Shown: positions 1 through 7,209, counted from the stretch's first letter. The stretch is 8,479 nt of DNA from Deltaproteobacteria bacterium (GCA_019308705.1 JAFDHW010000085.1:1-8479); one strand, 5' to 3'. Notes: generated from the letters alone by a model not told the origin. Made by a program: numbers and translations.

Positions 1-110
1 AGCCCGGATTATTCACGGGTTCGATTCGCGCGAGAGCAAGGAAGGAGGAGGGAAGCTGTACTTTTGTACCGCGACCGCCTCCTGACGCAGCTATCGCGTG
101 AATCGGGCTC
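1..110. repeat. Structured intergenic repeat with competing stems
   Basis: The segment folds as a long imperfect hairpin. CGATTCGCGCGAGAGC (22-37) pairs with 90-105 at 14 of 16 positions plus one G-U, AGGAGG (43-48) pairs with CCTCCT (78-83), and the apex is GTAC-TTTT-GTAC (58-69). A second arm, AGCCCG(GATT)ATTCACG at 1-17, also matches 97-109 if four bases bulge out, so bases 97-105 have two mutually exclusive partners. The element is non-coding on both strands. It resembles dispersed palindromic intergenic repeats of high-GC Deltaproteobacteria, but I cannot name a family. It may continue left of the window. A structured small RNA is an alternative reading. Confidence 0.55.
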
Positions 111-120
111 GCCGCAAGGG

Positions 121-240
121 TGAAAAATTTCACCGATGTCAGCATTCCTCGAAGAAACAGCGTGTATTTTTCAAGGATCCTTCCATTGGCACTTAACCTG
201 TTTAAATCCATATAAATATTTTATTCGGTGAAATTTTTCA
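121..240. repeat. AT-rich 120-bp segment bounded by 16-bp inverted repeats
   Basis: TGAAAAATTTCACCGA at 121-136 is the exact reverse complement of 225-240. The left arm also contains its own small dyad (GGTGAAA-AA-TTTCACC, 119-134). The interior is markedly AT-rich compared with the rest of the window. The arrangement could be a MITE-like element, or paired operator sites upstream of the cyclase gene. No target-site duplication is visible directly outside the arms, and there is no open reading frame of note inside. Confidence 0.5.
186..216 (+). promoter_or_regulatory. Possible promoter for the cyclase gene
   Basis: TTGGCA (186-191) and TATAAA (211-216) resemble sigma70 -35 and -10 boxes, but the 19-bp spacer is long. 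The same place also reads as a partial sigma54 site: TGGCAC at 187-192 is a perfect -24 element, while the -12 part (CTGT, 198-201) lacks the usual GC. It lies inside the inverted-repeat segment and about 180 bp before the chosen cyclase start. The rest of the stretch 241-394 shows only a 6-bp hairpin (303-308 with 320-325). Confidence 0.25.
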
Positions 241-394
241 TGAACAATTCGGGTTAGCCGCCCCGCCCTCCTTGCTGATTGCGCCGTAGGCCGTGATATG
301 CTAATAGCGCATGATGTGGGCTATTGTTTCCAAAAAGCCCGCAGGGGGACACATTCCGCTAGCGGTTTTCGGCTTACCCGGCAGAACAAGGAAT

Positions 395-1885
395 ATGGAA
401 AACGAACATCCCACCCTGGAACAGGCGGAGAGGAGGGTCTGGCGGCTGATTTCCATGGCCGTGGTGATCATCCTCTACCTGACCCTGATCCTTCTTGGCC
501 TGTTCGTGGCCAGCGACACGGCCTTAGGGGGAGCGGAACCGTTTTCCTCCAAGCTCTCCCGCTATTCCTTGTTCCTGGCCGCCATGGTGCTGATCTTCTG
601 CGCCTACCTCATCCTCCAGCGCAGGAAGCTTCTTCTTTTTTCCCGCGAGATGGACCAGCAAAAGCGGGTGTCGGAAACCCTTTCCCGGAACGTAGAGATT
701 CTCTCCGCGCTTCTGGAAGTAAGCTCCTCCATCAACAGCCAGCGCCAGCTCCAGGACATCTTAAACACCATCACCAAGGAGATGCTCTCCTGTTTCCGGG
801 CGGACCACTCCTCCATCATGCTGGTGGACTCCGATTCCCAGATGCTCCGCACCAAGGCATCCTTTGGCCGCGACGCCCAGTTCGCCCAAAACGCCTTCAT
901 CCCCATCGGCAAGAGCGTGGCCGGGTGGGTGGTGGCCAATTCCCAGCCTCTTTTGCTAAACGGCCAAGCGGACGCCTCCCGGTTTCCCGGGCTTCCCCGG
1001 AAAAGCAGCCGCAACATCTCCTCGTCCTTGTGCGTGCCGCTCACCCTGGAGGACAAGAGCATCGGCGTGTTGAACGTGAACCTGGTGGACAGCGACCGCA
1101 CGTTCACGGAAAACGACCTCAAGCTTCTTACCATCTTCGCCAACAACGCCGCGGTGGCCATCCACAACTCCATGCTGCTCAAGGAAAAGAGCCACCGCAT
1201 CCGGTTGGAAACCATGCTGGGCCAGCTCCACAGCCCCCAGGTGGTGCAAAAGCTCGTGGAGCGCTACGAGGAAAACACCCGCCCCACCCGCATCCGCGAA
1301 AAAACCGTCATCACCATCCTGTTTTCCGACATCCGGGGGTTCTCCTCCACCCTCTCCGAGGTGGCCCCGGACGACATCATGGAATTCCTGGACGATTTCT
1401 ACAGCCTCATGAACAAGGCGGTGTTCGACCACCAGGGCAGCATCGACAAGTTCATCGGCGACGAGGTCATGGCTTTTTTCGGCGCGCCCATCATGCTGAA
1501 GAACTGTACCAAGGCCGGGCTCTGCGCGGCCTTGTCCATGATGGAATACTTCGAGGAACTAAAGACCAGGTTCGCCACGCGAGCCGACGTGTTCTCCCGG
1601 CTGGGGCTCGGCATCGGGCTGAACACCGGCGAGGTCGTGGTGGGCAACGTGGGCGGCAGGAGCCGCTACGAATACACGGTCATCGGCACGACGGTGAACC
1701 TGGCCCGCAGGCTGTGCGCCTACGCCGGCCCGGGGCAGATCCTCACCACGGAAAGCACCCTTGAAAAAGCCAACGGCTACGTTTCGTCCGTGCAGATGGA
1801 TTCGATCTCCTTCAAAGGCATCCCCGAGTCGGTCATCGTGCACCGCGTGGAAGGCGAAAACAAACACGTGGAGAAGCCCGCCTGA
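395..1885 (+). CDS. Membrane-anchored GAF-domain class III adenylate/guanylate cyclase
   Basis: This 496-residue protein probably makes cAMP from ATP at the inner membrane face. Two hydrophobic segments (about 20-39 and 57-75) flank a short loop. A GAF sensor domain follows (about 103-262), then a class III cyclase catalytic domain (about 303-480). All six canonical catalytic positions are visible: metal aspartates D312 (FSDIRGF) and D356 (FIGDEVM), the purine-contacting pair K352 and T428 (EYTVIG), and the transition-state pair N435 and R439 (TVNLARR). Lysine plus threonine favours ATP over GTP. The frame is open from an ATG at 311, but that start has no ribosome site. The ATG at 395 has AAGGA just before it, though only 2 nt away, so the start is fairly rather than fully sure. 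No cAMP receptor gene lies nearby. The ligand of the GAF domain cannot be told from sequence. Confidence 0.92.
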   Translation: MENEHPTLEQAERRVWRLISMAVVIILYLTLILLGLFVASDTALGGAEPFSSKLSRYSLFLAAMVLIFCAYLILQRRKLLLFSREMDQQKRVSETLSRNVEILSALLEVSSSINSQRQLQDILNTITKEMLSCFRADHSSIMLVDSDSQMLRTKASFGRDAQFAQNAFIPIGKSVAGWVVANSQPLLLNGQADASRFPGLPRKSSRNISSSLCVPLTLEDKSIGVLNVNLVDSDRTFTENDLKLLTIFANNAAVAIHNSMLLKEKSHRIRLETMLGQLHSPQVVQKLVERYEENTRPTRIREKTVITILFSDIRGFSSTLSEVAPDDIMEFLDDFYSLMNKAVFDHQGSIDKFIGDEVMAFFGAPIMLKNCTKAGLCAALSMMEYFEELKTRFATRADVFSRLGLGIGLNTGEVVVGNVGGRSRYEYTVIGTTVNLARRLCAYAGPGQILTTESTLEKANGYVSSVQMDSISFKGIPESVIVHRVEGENKHVEKPA

Positions 1886-1953
1886 CGGGGAAGAGAACCG
1901 GCCGCGGAAGGGCGAAAAATTGCAGGGCCGGCATGGATTTTTCCCTTGAATCA

Positions 1954-1962
1954 TGATATCAT
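1954..1962 (+). promoter_or_regulatory. Possible extended -10 promoter for the TPR gene
   Basis: TG-A-TATCAT forms an extended -10 box, with only a poor -35 (TGGATT, 1934-1939) at 17 bp. The box sits inside a perfect 10-bp palindrome, ATGATATCAT (1953-1962), which could be an operator over the promoter. It is an AT-rich island in the 244-bp gap after the cyclase gene. If used, the transcript would carry a leader of roughly 160 nt. Confidence 0.35.
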
Positions 1963-1986
1963 TTGTTTTTCCGTGCGTACTTTTAT

Positions 1987-2076
1987 CAGGCCGGCACCCG
2001 GACCGACACGCAATCTATCATTTGCCGACAAAATTCAAAGGAAACCGGGTCCCGGCCTGAACAAGACCCTGTTTCC
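1987..2076 (+). promoter_or_regulatory. Structured 5' leader with two exclusive hairpins
   Basis: CAGGCCGGCACCCGG (1987-2001) pairs with 2045-2059 at 14 of 15 positions. The downstream arm is also needed for a second hairpin: GGAAAC (2040-2045) with GTTTCC (2071-2076) and GGGTC (2047-2051) with GACCC (2065-2069), separated by one mismatch and closing a 13-nt loop. The two folds cannot coexist. This is the geometry of an attenuator or riboswitch-like leader, but I recognise no known riboswitch class and see no U-run terminator, so regulation is an inference. Confidence 0.4.
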
Positions 2077-2129
2077 AACCGGCCCCCTGGGAGGCCCGCA
2101 TGCGGCCACGCCGGCCCGTGAGGCGATAG

Positions 2130-3167
2130 ATGGACCTTAGAAGCCGAATCCAGACGCTTTTCAAGGAAGCGGAAATCTATCGTCAGCAGGGTCTCTACGA
2201 CGAGGCCATCAAGAAATACCACACCGTCAAGGGCCTGGTTGACACCAACCAGAACATCAAGAACCGCGACCAGCTCTTGACCGCCATCACCAAGAAGATC
2301 CAGGTCATGGAACGCGCGGCCGAGGAGGAGGAACGCGCCCTGCCTTCTCCGGACGCCGTGTCCAGCAACGTCCAGGACCTGGTCAAGGGGTTCTTCTCCT
2401 CGGGCAAAGGCCAGAAGGGCGCATCCGCCTTCAAGGGGGCCATCGCCCTGGCCCAGCTCCGCCAGTTCGAACGCGCCCTGATCGAATTTTCCAAGCTGTT
2501 GGAAAACAAACAGCTGCGGGTGCCCGCGGCCAAGAACGTGCTCAAGTGCCACCTGGCCATGGGCAACATAGACGCCGCCGTGGCCCAGTACGGAAAGTGG
2601 GTGGAGGATGGAAACGGGTTCCCCTACGAGGACGTGGAGGGAATCCGCACTTATTTTCAGGAACTTCTGAAGAAAAAGGGCCACGAGGTGGAGTTGCCCG
2701 CCAGGGAAGCCCCGCCGCAGGAAGAGGCCAGCGGCATGCCCACCATCGAGCTGGAGGAGAACGGCGCGGCCGCTCCGGCCCCCGCCGAGGAGAAGGTCAG
2801 CGCCCCCACCGGGCTCATGAAGCCCAAGAGCGAGCTGGACGCCATTGCCAAGGCCGAAGAAACCCTGGACGATGAACCCATCGAGATCTGCTCCATGGAG
2901 ATCACCCTCGAGGAGGGCCCGGCCGAGGGCCAGTCCCTGGAGCTGGACGTGGTGAACCAGCGCGGAAGCCGCATCAACCTCATAATCCCGGCCAGCGAAA
3001 AGGCCTTCTACGACAGCCTCAAGGTGGGCCAGAAACTGAACGACGTGCAGTACTTCTCCCACTTCGTCATGTTCCGCGGCACCGGCACCGTGCTGGACAA
3101 AAGCCCCATCACCACCGGCGGAAACAAGGGCGCCTTCTCCCTGGACGTGAAGATGGATCCCCAGTAA
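2130..3167 (+). CDS. TPR-repeat protein with unrecognised C-terminal domain
   Basis: This 345-residue protein has no signal peptide or membrane segment and is probably cytoplasmic. It has TPR-like helical pairs at about 10-36 (AEIYRQQGLYDEAIKKY), 103-127 (ALAQLRQFERALIEFSKLL) and 133-158 (LKCHLAMGNIDAAVAQYGKWV), which usually mediate protein binding. A low-complexity acidic, proline- and alanine-rich linker spans about 190-250. The last 95 residues look like a compact beta-rich domain (LKVGQKLNDVQYFSHFVMFR, then GTGTVLD and FSLDVKMD). Its pattern faintly recalls PilZ-associated barrels, but I cannot assign it. The start is supported by GAGG 6 nt before the ATG. It lies downstream of the cyclase gene but has its own leader, so it may be separately controlled. 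Its function is not known. Confidence 0.85.
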   Translation: MDLRSRIQTLFKEAEIYRQQGLYDEAIKKYHTVKGLVDTNQNIKNRDQLLTAITKKIQVMERAAEEEERALPSPDAVSSNVQDLVKGFFSSGKGQKGASAFKGAIALAQLRQFERALIEFSKLLENKQLRVPAAKNVLKCHLAMGNIDAAVAQYGKWVEDGNGFPYEDVEGIRTYFQELLKKKGHEVELPAREAPPQEEASGMPTIELEENGAAAPAPAEEKVSAPTGLMKPKSELDAIAKAEETLDDEPIEICSMEITLEEGPAEGQSLELDVVNQRGSRINLIIPASEKAFYDSLKVGQKLNDVQYFSHFVMFRGTGTVLDKSPITTGGNKGAFSLDVKMDPQ

Positions 3168-3188
3168 GAAACCCGCCTCAACCCCCCC

Positions 3189-3710
3189 TCAAAAACTTCG
3201 GCCACATGCCCTTTCCATGGCCAGCATCCTTGCCTTCAGGTCCGTACCGCCGCCGAAACCGCCCAGGGAACCATCCGCCCGCACCACGCGGTGGCAGGGG
3301 ATGAACACCGGAAAGGGGTTTTTGGCCATGGTGTTTCCAACGAACCGGGCGGCCCTCGGGGATAGGCCCGCGGCGGCCGCCAGGTCGGCGTAGGACAAGG
3401 TCTCTCCCCAGGGAATGGCGGCGCAGGCGGCGAGCACGCGCTTCTGGCAGGCGGTGAGCCCGGAAAGGTCCATGAGGTCCGGCGGGATGTGCGGGGCCGC
3501 GCCCTCGAAGTAGGCGGCCAGGGCGCAGGCCGAAGAGGCGATGGAGGGCGGGACGCCGCCGGCGGCGGCATCAACGGCCCCGGACGGCGCGGCCGCGCCG
3601 GGCAGCAACACCCTGGTAAGGGGTTTTTCCGCACGGCGGAAGCACAGCCCCGCCATGCCGAAGGCGGTGGGCACCGGGAGATGGAACAGGAGCTGGAGGG
3701 ATGGGCTCAT
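3189..3710 (-). CDS. ogt: Methylated-DNA--[protein]-cysteine S-methyltransferase (Ogt/MGMT)
   Basis: This 173-residue suicide repair enzyme moves the alkyl group from O6-alkylguanine (and O4-alkylthymine) in DNA to its own cysteine. The diagnostic motif IPCHRVV puts the acceptor at C139, next to H140. SPRAARFVGNTMAKNPFP (117-134) carries the recognition-helix arginine, probably R122. The C-terminal GFGGG and following helix are also typical. Length and layout match stand-alone Ogt rather than an Ada fusion, as there is no Ada N-terminal zinc or AraC domain. It is the last gene of the operon, starting 19 nt after the GAF-ANTAR stop with no clear ribosome site, so its translation probably relies on upstream ribosomes. 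Its end faces the TPR gene's end across 21 bp with no terminator visible. N-terminal residues 40-60 are Ala/Pro-rich and look like a variable linker. Confidence 0.94.
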   Translation of the reverse strand: MSPSLQLLFHLPVPTAFGMAGLCFRRAEKPLTRVLLPGAAAPSGAVDAAAGGVPPSIASSACALAAYFEGAAPHIPPDLMDLSGLTACQKRVLAACAAIPWGETLSYADLAAAAGLSPRAARFVGNTMAKNPFPVFIPCHRVVRADGSLGGFGGGTDLKARMLAMERACGRSF

Positions 3711-3729
3711 GGCTGGCCGGGCGGCGGCC

Positions 3730-4446
3730 TTACAGATCCGCGGACAGAAGGATGGCTTCGGCCACCTCCTTCATGGATTTGCGCGTGTCCATGCTCTTTT
3801 TCTGGAGCCAGCGGAAGGCCTGATCCCCGGGCATGCCACGCTGGGACATGAGGACCTCCTTGGCCCGCTCGATGGTCTTTCGGGTGGCCAACTCCTCCTC
3901 GATGACCCGGGCCTTGACCATGAGCCGCGTGTTGTGGATGGCCAGCGACGCCTGGGACGCCACGGTGGTGATGAGGTTGATCTCCGCGTCGGTGAACTCG
4001 TGGGGCTCGCAGGTGAAGCAGTTCAGGACGCCGATGACCTCCTTGCCCTTGATGGCCATGGGCACGGAAGCCAAGGACACCAGGGAGAGCTTTTCCGCCA
4101 TCTCCCGTTCCTTGAACCGGGGGTCGGAAAGCACGTCGGGGATGACCGCGCGGCGGTTGCTCTGGGCGACGTATCCCACCACGCCCTCGCCCAGGGAGAG
4201 GTTGCGGTCCTTCAGATACTCCGGGTCCATGGCCTGGGTGGCGGCCAGGCGGATCTTCCTTTTCCCGTGCTTGTCGCCCTCCTCCACCAGCCAGAGGGAA
4301 CAGATGTCCACCCCCGTGACCTTGGCGGTGACCAGCACGATGAGCTTTAGGATGTCCTCGATGAACAGATCCGAGGTGATGGCCCGGGAAATGTCCATCA
4401 GGGCCTTTACGTAGGCGTCGTAGGTCTCTATGCCGATTTTTTCCAT
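3730..4446 (-). CDS. GAF-ANTAR domain regulator (RNA-binding antiterminator type)
   Basis: This 238-residue cytoplasmic protein has an N-terminal GAF domain (about 23-173) for sensing a small molecule or redox/partner signal, then a short helical linker, then an ANTAR domain (about 183-235). The ANTAR signature is clear: ATRKTIERAKEVLM, then AFRWLQKKSMDTRKSMKEVA. ANTAR domains bind paired hexaloop RNA hairpins and block transcription termination. There is no receiver or kinase domain, so control is probably direct through GAF. The start is strongly supported: GAGGG lies 5 nt before the ATG and overlaps the TGA stop of the EF-G gene, giving an 8-nt gap and likely coupled translation. The GAF domain has two cysteines close together (C143 and C146), which could be redox- or metal-active. 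The RNA target is not evident in this window. Confidence 0.93.
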   Translation of the reverse strand: MEKIGIETYDAYVKALMDISRAITSDLFIEDILKLIVLVTAKVTGVDICSLWLVEEGDKHGKRKIRLAATQAMDPEYLKDRNLSLGEGVVGYVAQSNRRAVIPDVLSDPRFKEREMAEKLSLVSLASVPMAIKGKEVIGVLNCFTCEPHEFTDAEINLITTVASQASLAIHNTRLMVKARVIEEELATRKTIERAKEVLMSQRGMPGDQAFRWLQKKSMDTRKSMKEVAEAILLSADL

Positions 4447-4454
4447 CGCTTCCC

Positions 4455-6482
4455 TCAGGCCTTGTCGTAGTGGGAGAAGTGCATGGAAAAGGTCCCCCGC
4501 CCCTGGGTGGCGGACCGAAGGTCCGTGGAATAGCCGAACATGTTGGAAAGCGGCACCTGGGCCCGCACCGACTGGACCCCCAGCCGGGCTTCCACGGACT
4601 CGATCTTGCCGTTTCTTGCGTTTAAATCGCCGATGACGTCGCCCAAAAATTCGTCGGGCACCAAGATTTCCACGTTCACGATGGGCTCCAAAAGCACCGG
4701 GGCCGCGGCGGCCAGGGCCTCCTTGAGCGCCATGGACGCCGCCACCCTAAAGGCCAGCTCCGTGGAGTTTTCCCGGAACACGCCGCCGGTGACGGTTACG
4801 GCCACGTCCAGCACGGGGTAGCCCATGATCACCCCGGCCTCCAAAGACTCCATGACCCCCTGGCGCACGTGGGGCACCATGGCCTCGGGCACCTTCTCGA
4901 TGGAAGCCTGGTTGACGAACTCGTTGCCCGCGCCCCGGGGCCTGGGGGCGACCGAAAGGGTCACCCCGGCGTACTGGCGCACGCCGGCCACCTCGCGGTC
5001 GAACTCCGCCGAGGCTTCGGCCTCCGCAGCCACGGTCTCCCGGTGCACCACCTGGGGCCGGCCCACGTTCACCTGGGTGTTGAACTCGCGCTGCATGCGC
5101 GAAACCAAAATCTCCAGGTGCAGCTCGCCCATGCCGGAAATGATGGTCTGGCCGGTTTCCTCGTCCGTGCGCACGTGGAAGGTGGGGTCCTCGGCCATGA
5201 GTTTTTCCAGCACCAAGGGCAGCTTTTCCTGGTCCCCGTGGGTCTTCGGCTCCACGGCCACGGAGATGACCGGCTGGTACGTGTCGATGCGTTCCAGCAC
5301 CACGGGCCTTTTCTGGTCGCACAACGTGTCGCCCGTGCCCGAGTCCTTGATGCCCGTCAAGCCCACGATGGCCCCCGCCCCCACCTGGTCCACCCGCTCG
5401 CGCTTGTTGGCGTGGATGAACATGATGCGGGCCACCTTCTCCTTTTTCTTGAGAAGCGGGTTGTACACCTCCTGGCCCGCGGAAAGCCTGCCCGAGTAGA
5501 TGCGGGCGTAGCACATCTTGCGGCCTTCGATCATGGACACCTTGAACAACAGCGCCGCCAAAGGCTCCTTTTCCGTGGCGCGGCAGATGATTTTCTCGTG
5601 GGTGTCCGGGTGCTCGCCCACCACCGGCCGCACCTGGGTGGGGTCCGGCAGGTAGGCCACCACCGCGTCCAGAAGAGGCTGGATGCCCTTGTTACGAAGC
5701 GCCGCGCCGCAGAGCACCGGCACGGCGGCAAGGTCCAGGGTGGCCTTGCGGATGCCCGCGGAAAGCTCCCCGGCGGTGATCTCCTCCTCGGCCAGGTACT
5801 TCTCCATCAGGACGTCGTCCGTCTCGGCCACGTCTTCCAGGAGCCTTTCCCTGTACTCCGCCGCCATGTCCGCCATGTCCTCCCGGATGGGCTGGCGGTG
5901 GAACCTGGCCCCCAGGGTCTCTTCCTCCCAGAGGACCTCCTCCATGGAAAGCAGGTCGACGACGCCCTCGAAATCGTCCTCCGCGCCGATGGGCAGGTTC
6001 AGCACCAGGGGCCTGGCCTTGAGCCTTTCCTTGATCTGCTCCACGCACCCGTAAAAATCCGCGCCGATGCGGTCCATCTTGTTCACGAAGACTATCTTGG
6101 GGACTTTGTACCGGTCCGCCTGGCGCCACACGGTTTCGGACTGGGGCTGGACCCCGCCCACGGCGCAAAACACGCCCACCGCACCGTCCAGCACGCGCAG
6201 GGAACGCTCCACCTCGATGGTGAAGTCCACGTGGCCGGGAGTGTCGATGATATGGATCTCGTGGTCCTGCCAGTGGCACGTGGTCACCGCGGAGGTGATG
6301 GTGATGCCGCGCTCCTGCTCGTCCGCCATCCAGTCCATGACCGCCTCGCCGTCGTGGACCTCGCCCATCTTGTGGGACCGGCCCGTGTAGTACAGCATGC
6401 GCTCGGTGACCGTGGTCTTGCCCGCGTCGATGTGGGCGATGATCCCGATGTTGCGGAGGCGGTTGATGGGCGTCTTTTTCAT
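4455..6482 (-). CDS. fusA: Elongation factor G, spdEFG1-like paralog
   Basis: This 675-residue translational GTPase drives tRNA-mRNA translocation on the ribosome. G-domain motifs are AHIDAGKTT (16-24), switch I QERGITIT (56-63), DTPGH (80-84), NKMD (134-137) and CGA (258-260). Domains II-V follow in order (about 305-395, 405-480, 483-600, 600-670). The sequence CAVGGVQ (106-112) is typical of the spirochete/planctomycete/delta EF-G1 group that gave rise to mitochondrial EF-G1. Two departures from E. coli EF-G stand out: the domain IV tip reads [10 protein letters not shown], putting F569 where the conserved His583 sits, and the chain stops at HYDKA, lacking the usual C-terminal helix. The start at 6482 overlaps the GerMN stop as ATGA, and a longer frame upstream is not credible. 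It is not in a str operon, so a second EF-G probably exists elsewhere. Confidence 0.96.
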   Translation of the reverse strand: MKKTPINRLRNIGIIAHIDAGKTTVTERMLYYTGRSHKMGEVHDGEAVMDWMADEQERGITITSAVTTCHWQDHEIHIIDTPGHVDFTIEVERSLRVLDGAVGVFCAVGGVQPQSETVWRQADRYKVPKIVFVNKMDRIGADFYGCVEQIKERLKARPLVLNLPIGAEDDFEGVVDLLSMEEVLWEEETLGARFHRQPIREDMADMAAEYRERLLEDVAETDDVLMEKYLAEEEITAGELSAGIRKATLDLAAVPVLCGAALRNKGIQPLLDAVVAYLPDPTQVRPVVGEHPDTHEKIICRATEKEPLAALLFKVSMIEGRKMCYARIYSGRLSAGQEVYNPLLKKKEKVARIMFIHANKRERVDQVGAGAIVGLTGIKDSGTGDTLCDQKRPVVLERIDTYQPVISVAVEPKTHGDQEKLPLVLEKLMAEDPTFHVRTDEETGQTIISGMGELHLEILVSRMQREFNTQVNVGRPQVVHRETVAAEAEASAEFDREVAGVRQYAGVTLSVAPRPRGAGNEFVNQASIEKVPEAMVPHVRQGVMESLEAGVIMGYPVLDVAVTVTGGVFRENSTELAFRVAASMALKEALAAAAPVLLEPIVNVEILVPDEFLGDVIGDLNARNGKIESVEARLGVQSVRAQVPLSNMFGYSTDLRSATQGRGTFSMHFSHYDKA

Positions 6483-7069
6483 CGGATCAGCCGTAAATTT
6501 TCCATGTACGCCCGGTCGAGCGAAAGGTGGCGGGCGGCCTGGATTTCCGCGCCCTCCACCAAAAACCGCACCCGGGCGATGGTTTCCACGTTCAGGCACA
6601 GGGTGGACGACACCCCGTACAGGGCCAGGGCTTCGGCCCAGGCGGCGGCCATGTTGCCCACGAACTCGCCGGAAAAATCCACCCAGGCCGTGCCGTCCGG
6701 GGTTACGAAAAGCGCCAGCAGCCGCGTACCCTGCGGCAAAATGCCCGCGCCGCCAGCCGCGGGACCGGCCAGAAGCGCCTCAACCAGGTTCTTGGCATAT
6801 GCCGCCGCGCCCTCCCCGCGCGCAACCACCCGCCGCTCCGGCTTCAGGTACCCGGAAGAAGGGTCCGCAAAATACAGTTGGGACCAGTCCTCCACCCGGG
6901 CCTGCGCGGGCGGGCAGGCAAGCAGGAACAAAAGGGAAAGGACGAGGAAAAATTTGAAGGAACCCTTTTTTTGCGGGGTCCCCGCCCGGCCGCAGGCCGG
7001 GTGGGGTGCGGGACTGGGGGGGTCCGCCTTCTTGCAGGGTATGGATCGTTTGGCGGATTTTGTCCTCAT
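6479..7069 (-). CDS. GerMN-domain exported protein, possible lipoprotein
   Basis: This 196-residue protein has a GerMN (Germane) domain at about 64-195, with LYFADP and YLKPERRVV at its start and [13 protein letters not shown] near its end. The domain is known from spore-germination GerM and from envelope proteins of non-sporulating bacteria, and its role is unclear. A hydrophobic export segment at 38-54 contains a lipobox-like LLAC (cysteine 52), followed by PPAQA, so either lipoprotein or signal-peptidase I processing is possible. An unusual 36-residue basic and proline-rich extension precedes it. The ATG at 7069 is chosen for its GGAG 6 nt upstream; no other start lies between it and the export segment, and an ATG at 7105 is possible. 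It is the first gene of the operon, with its stop overlapping the EF-G start. The 5' part carries two 7-base homopolymers and a strong hairpin. Confidence 0.8.
   Translation of the reverse strand: MRTKSAKRSIPCKKADPPSPAPHPACGRAGTPQKKGSFKFFLVLSLLFLLACPPAQARVEDWSQLYFADPSSGYLKPERRVVARGEGAAAYAKNLVEALLAGPAAGGAGILPQGTRLLALFVTPDGTAWVDFSGEFVGNMAAAWAEALALYGVSSTLCLNVETIARVRFLVEGAEIQAARHLSLDRAYMENLRLIR
6973..7006 (-). other. Overlapping strong hairpins inside the 5' coding end of the GerMN gene
   Basis: CCCCGCCCGGCC (6980-6991) pairs with 6995-7006 across a GCA loop, 12 pairs with one G-U. Bases 6980-6985 also form a rival stem, GCGGGG-T-CCCCGC (6973-6985). In the mRNA the structure lies 60-95 nt after the start codon and is followed by seven A residues (6966-6972 in plus coordinates), then the export-signal codons. 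It is not a rho-independent terminator because no U-run follows on the coding strand. It could slow ribosomes or modulate expression of the whole operon. Confidence 0.5.
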
Positions 7070-7152
7070 GCGCCTCTCCGGGACCGGGCCGGCCGGGGGC
7101 ACCATGAGCAGCCGGGGTTGCCCCGCAGCCCGCGCCGACCAAAAGTTTTCTT

Positions 7153-7180
7153 GTTATGCCATGGAGCGATGGAAAGTCAA
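7153..7180 (-). promoter_or_regulatory. Sigma70-like promoter of the GerMN-EF-G-ANTAR-Ogt operon
   Basis: On the minus strand TTGACT (7180-7175) and CATAAC (7158-7153) are separated by 16 bp. The -35 matches 5 of 6 consensus bases and the -10 matches 4 of 6. Transcription would begin near 7146, giving a leader of about 77 nt with a GGGG-CAA-CCCC hairpin (7113-7125) before the GGAG ribosome site. It is the best promoter in the window and sits in the only gap upstream of the four-gene operon. Confidence 0.6.
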
Positions 7181-7209
7181 CCCGGGCTGTCCGCGCTGCC
7201 CCGGAAACA

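Noticed and set aside
298..1764. A 488-codon plus-strand frame overlapping the cyclase
   Set aside because: Arg/Pro/His/Gly-rich shadow in another frame; the overlapping cyclase frame has complete catalytic motifs.
1986..3062. A 358-codon minus-strand frame opposite the TPR gene
   Set aside because: Antisense shadow with no domain, while the plus-strand frame has a ribosome site and TPR motifs.
6483..6599. 39-codon N-terminal extension of EF-G
   Set aside because: It overlaps the conserved end of the GerMN domain, and EF-G proteins start close to the [19 protein letters not shown] region; the ATGA overlap supports 6482.
7070..7146. ANTAR-type dual-hairpin target in the operon leader
   Set aside because: The only clear hairpin there has a 3-nt loop; no paired hexaloops with the expected A1/G4 pattern were found by eye.
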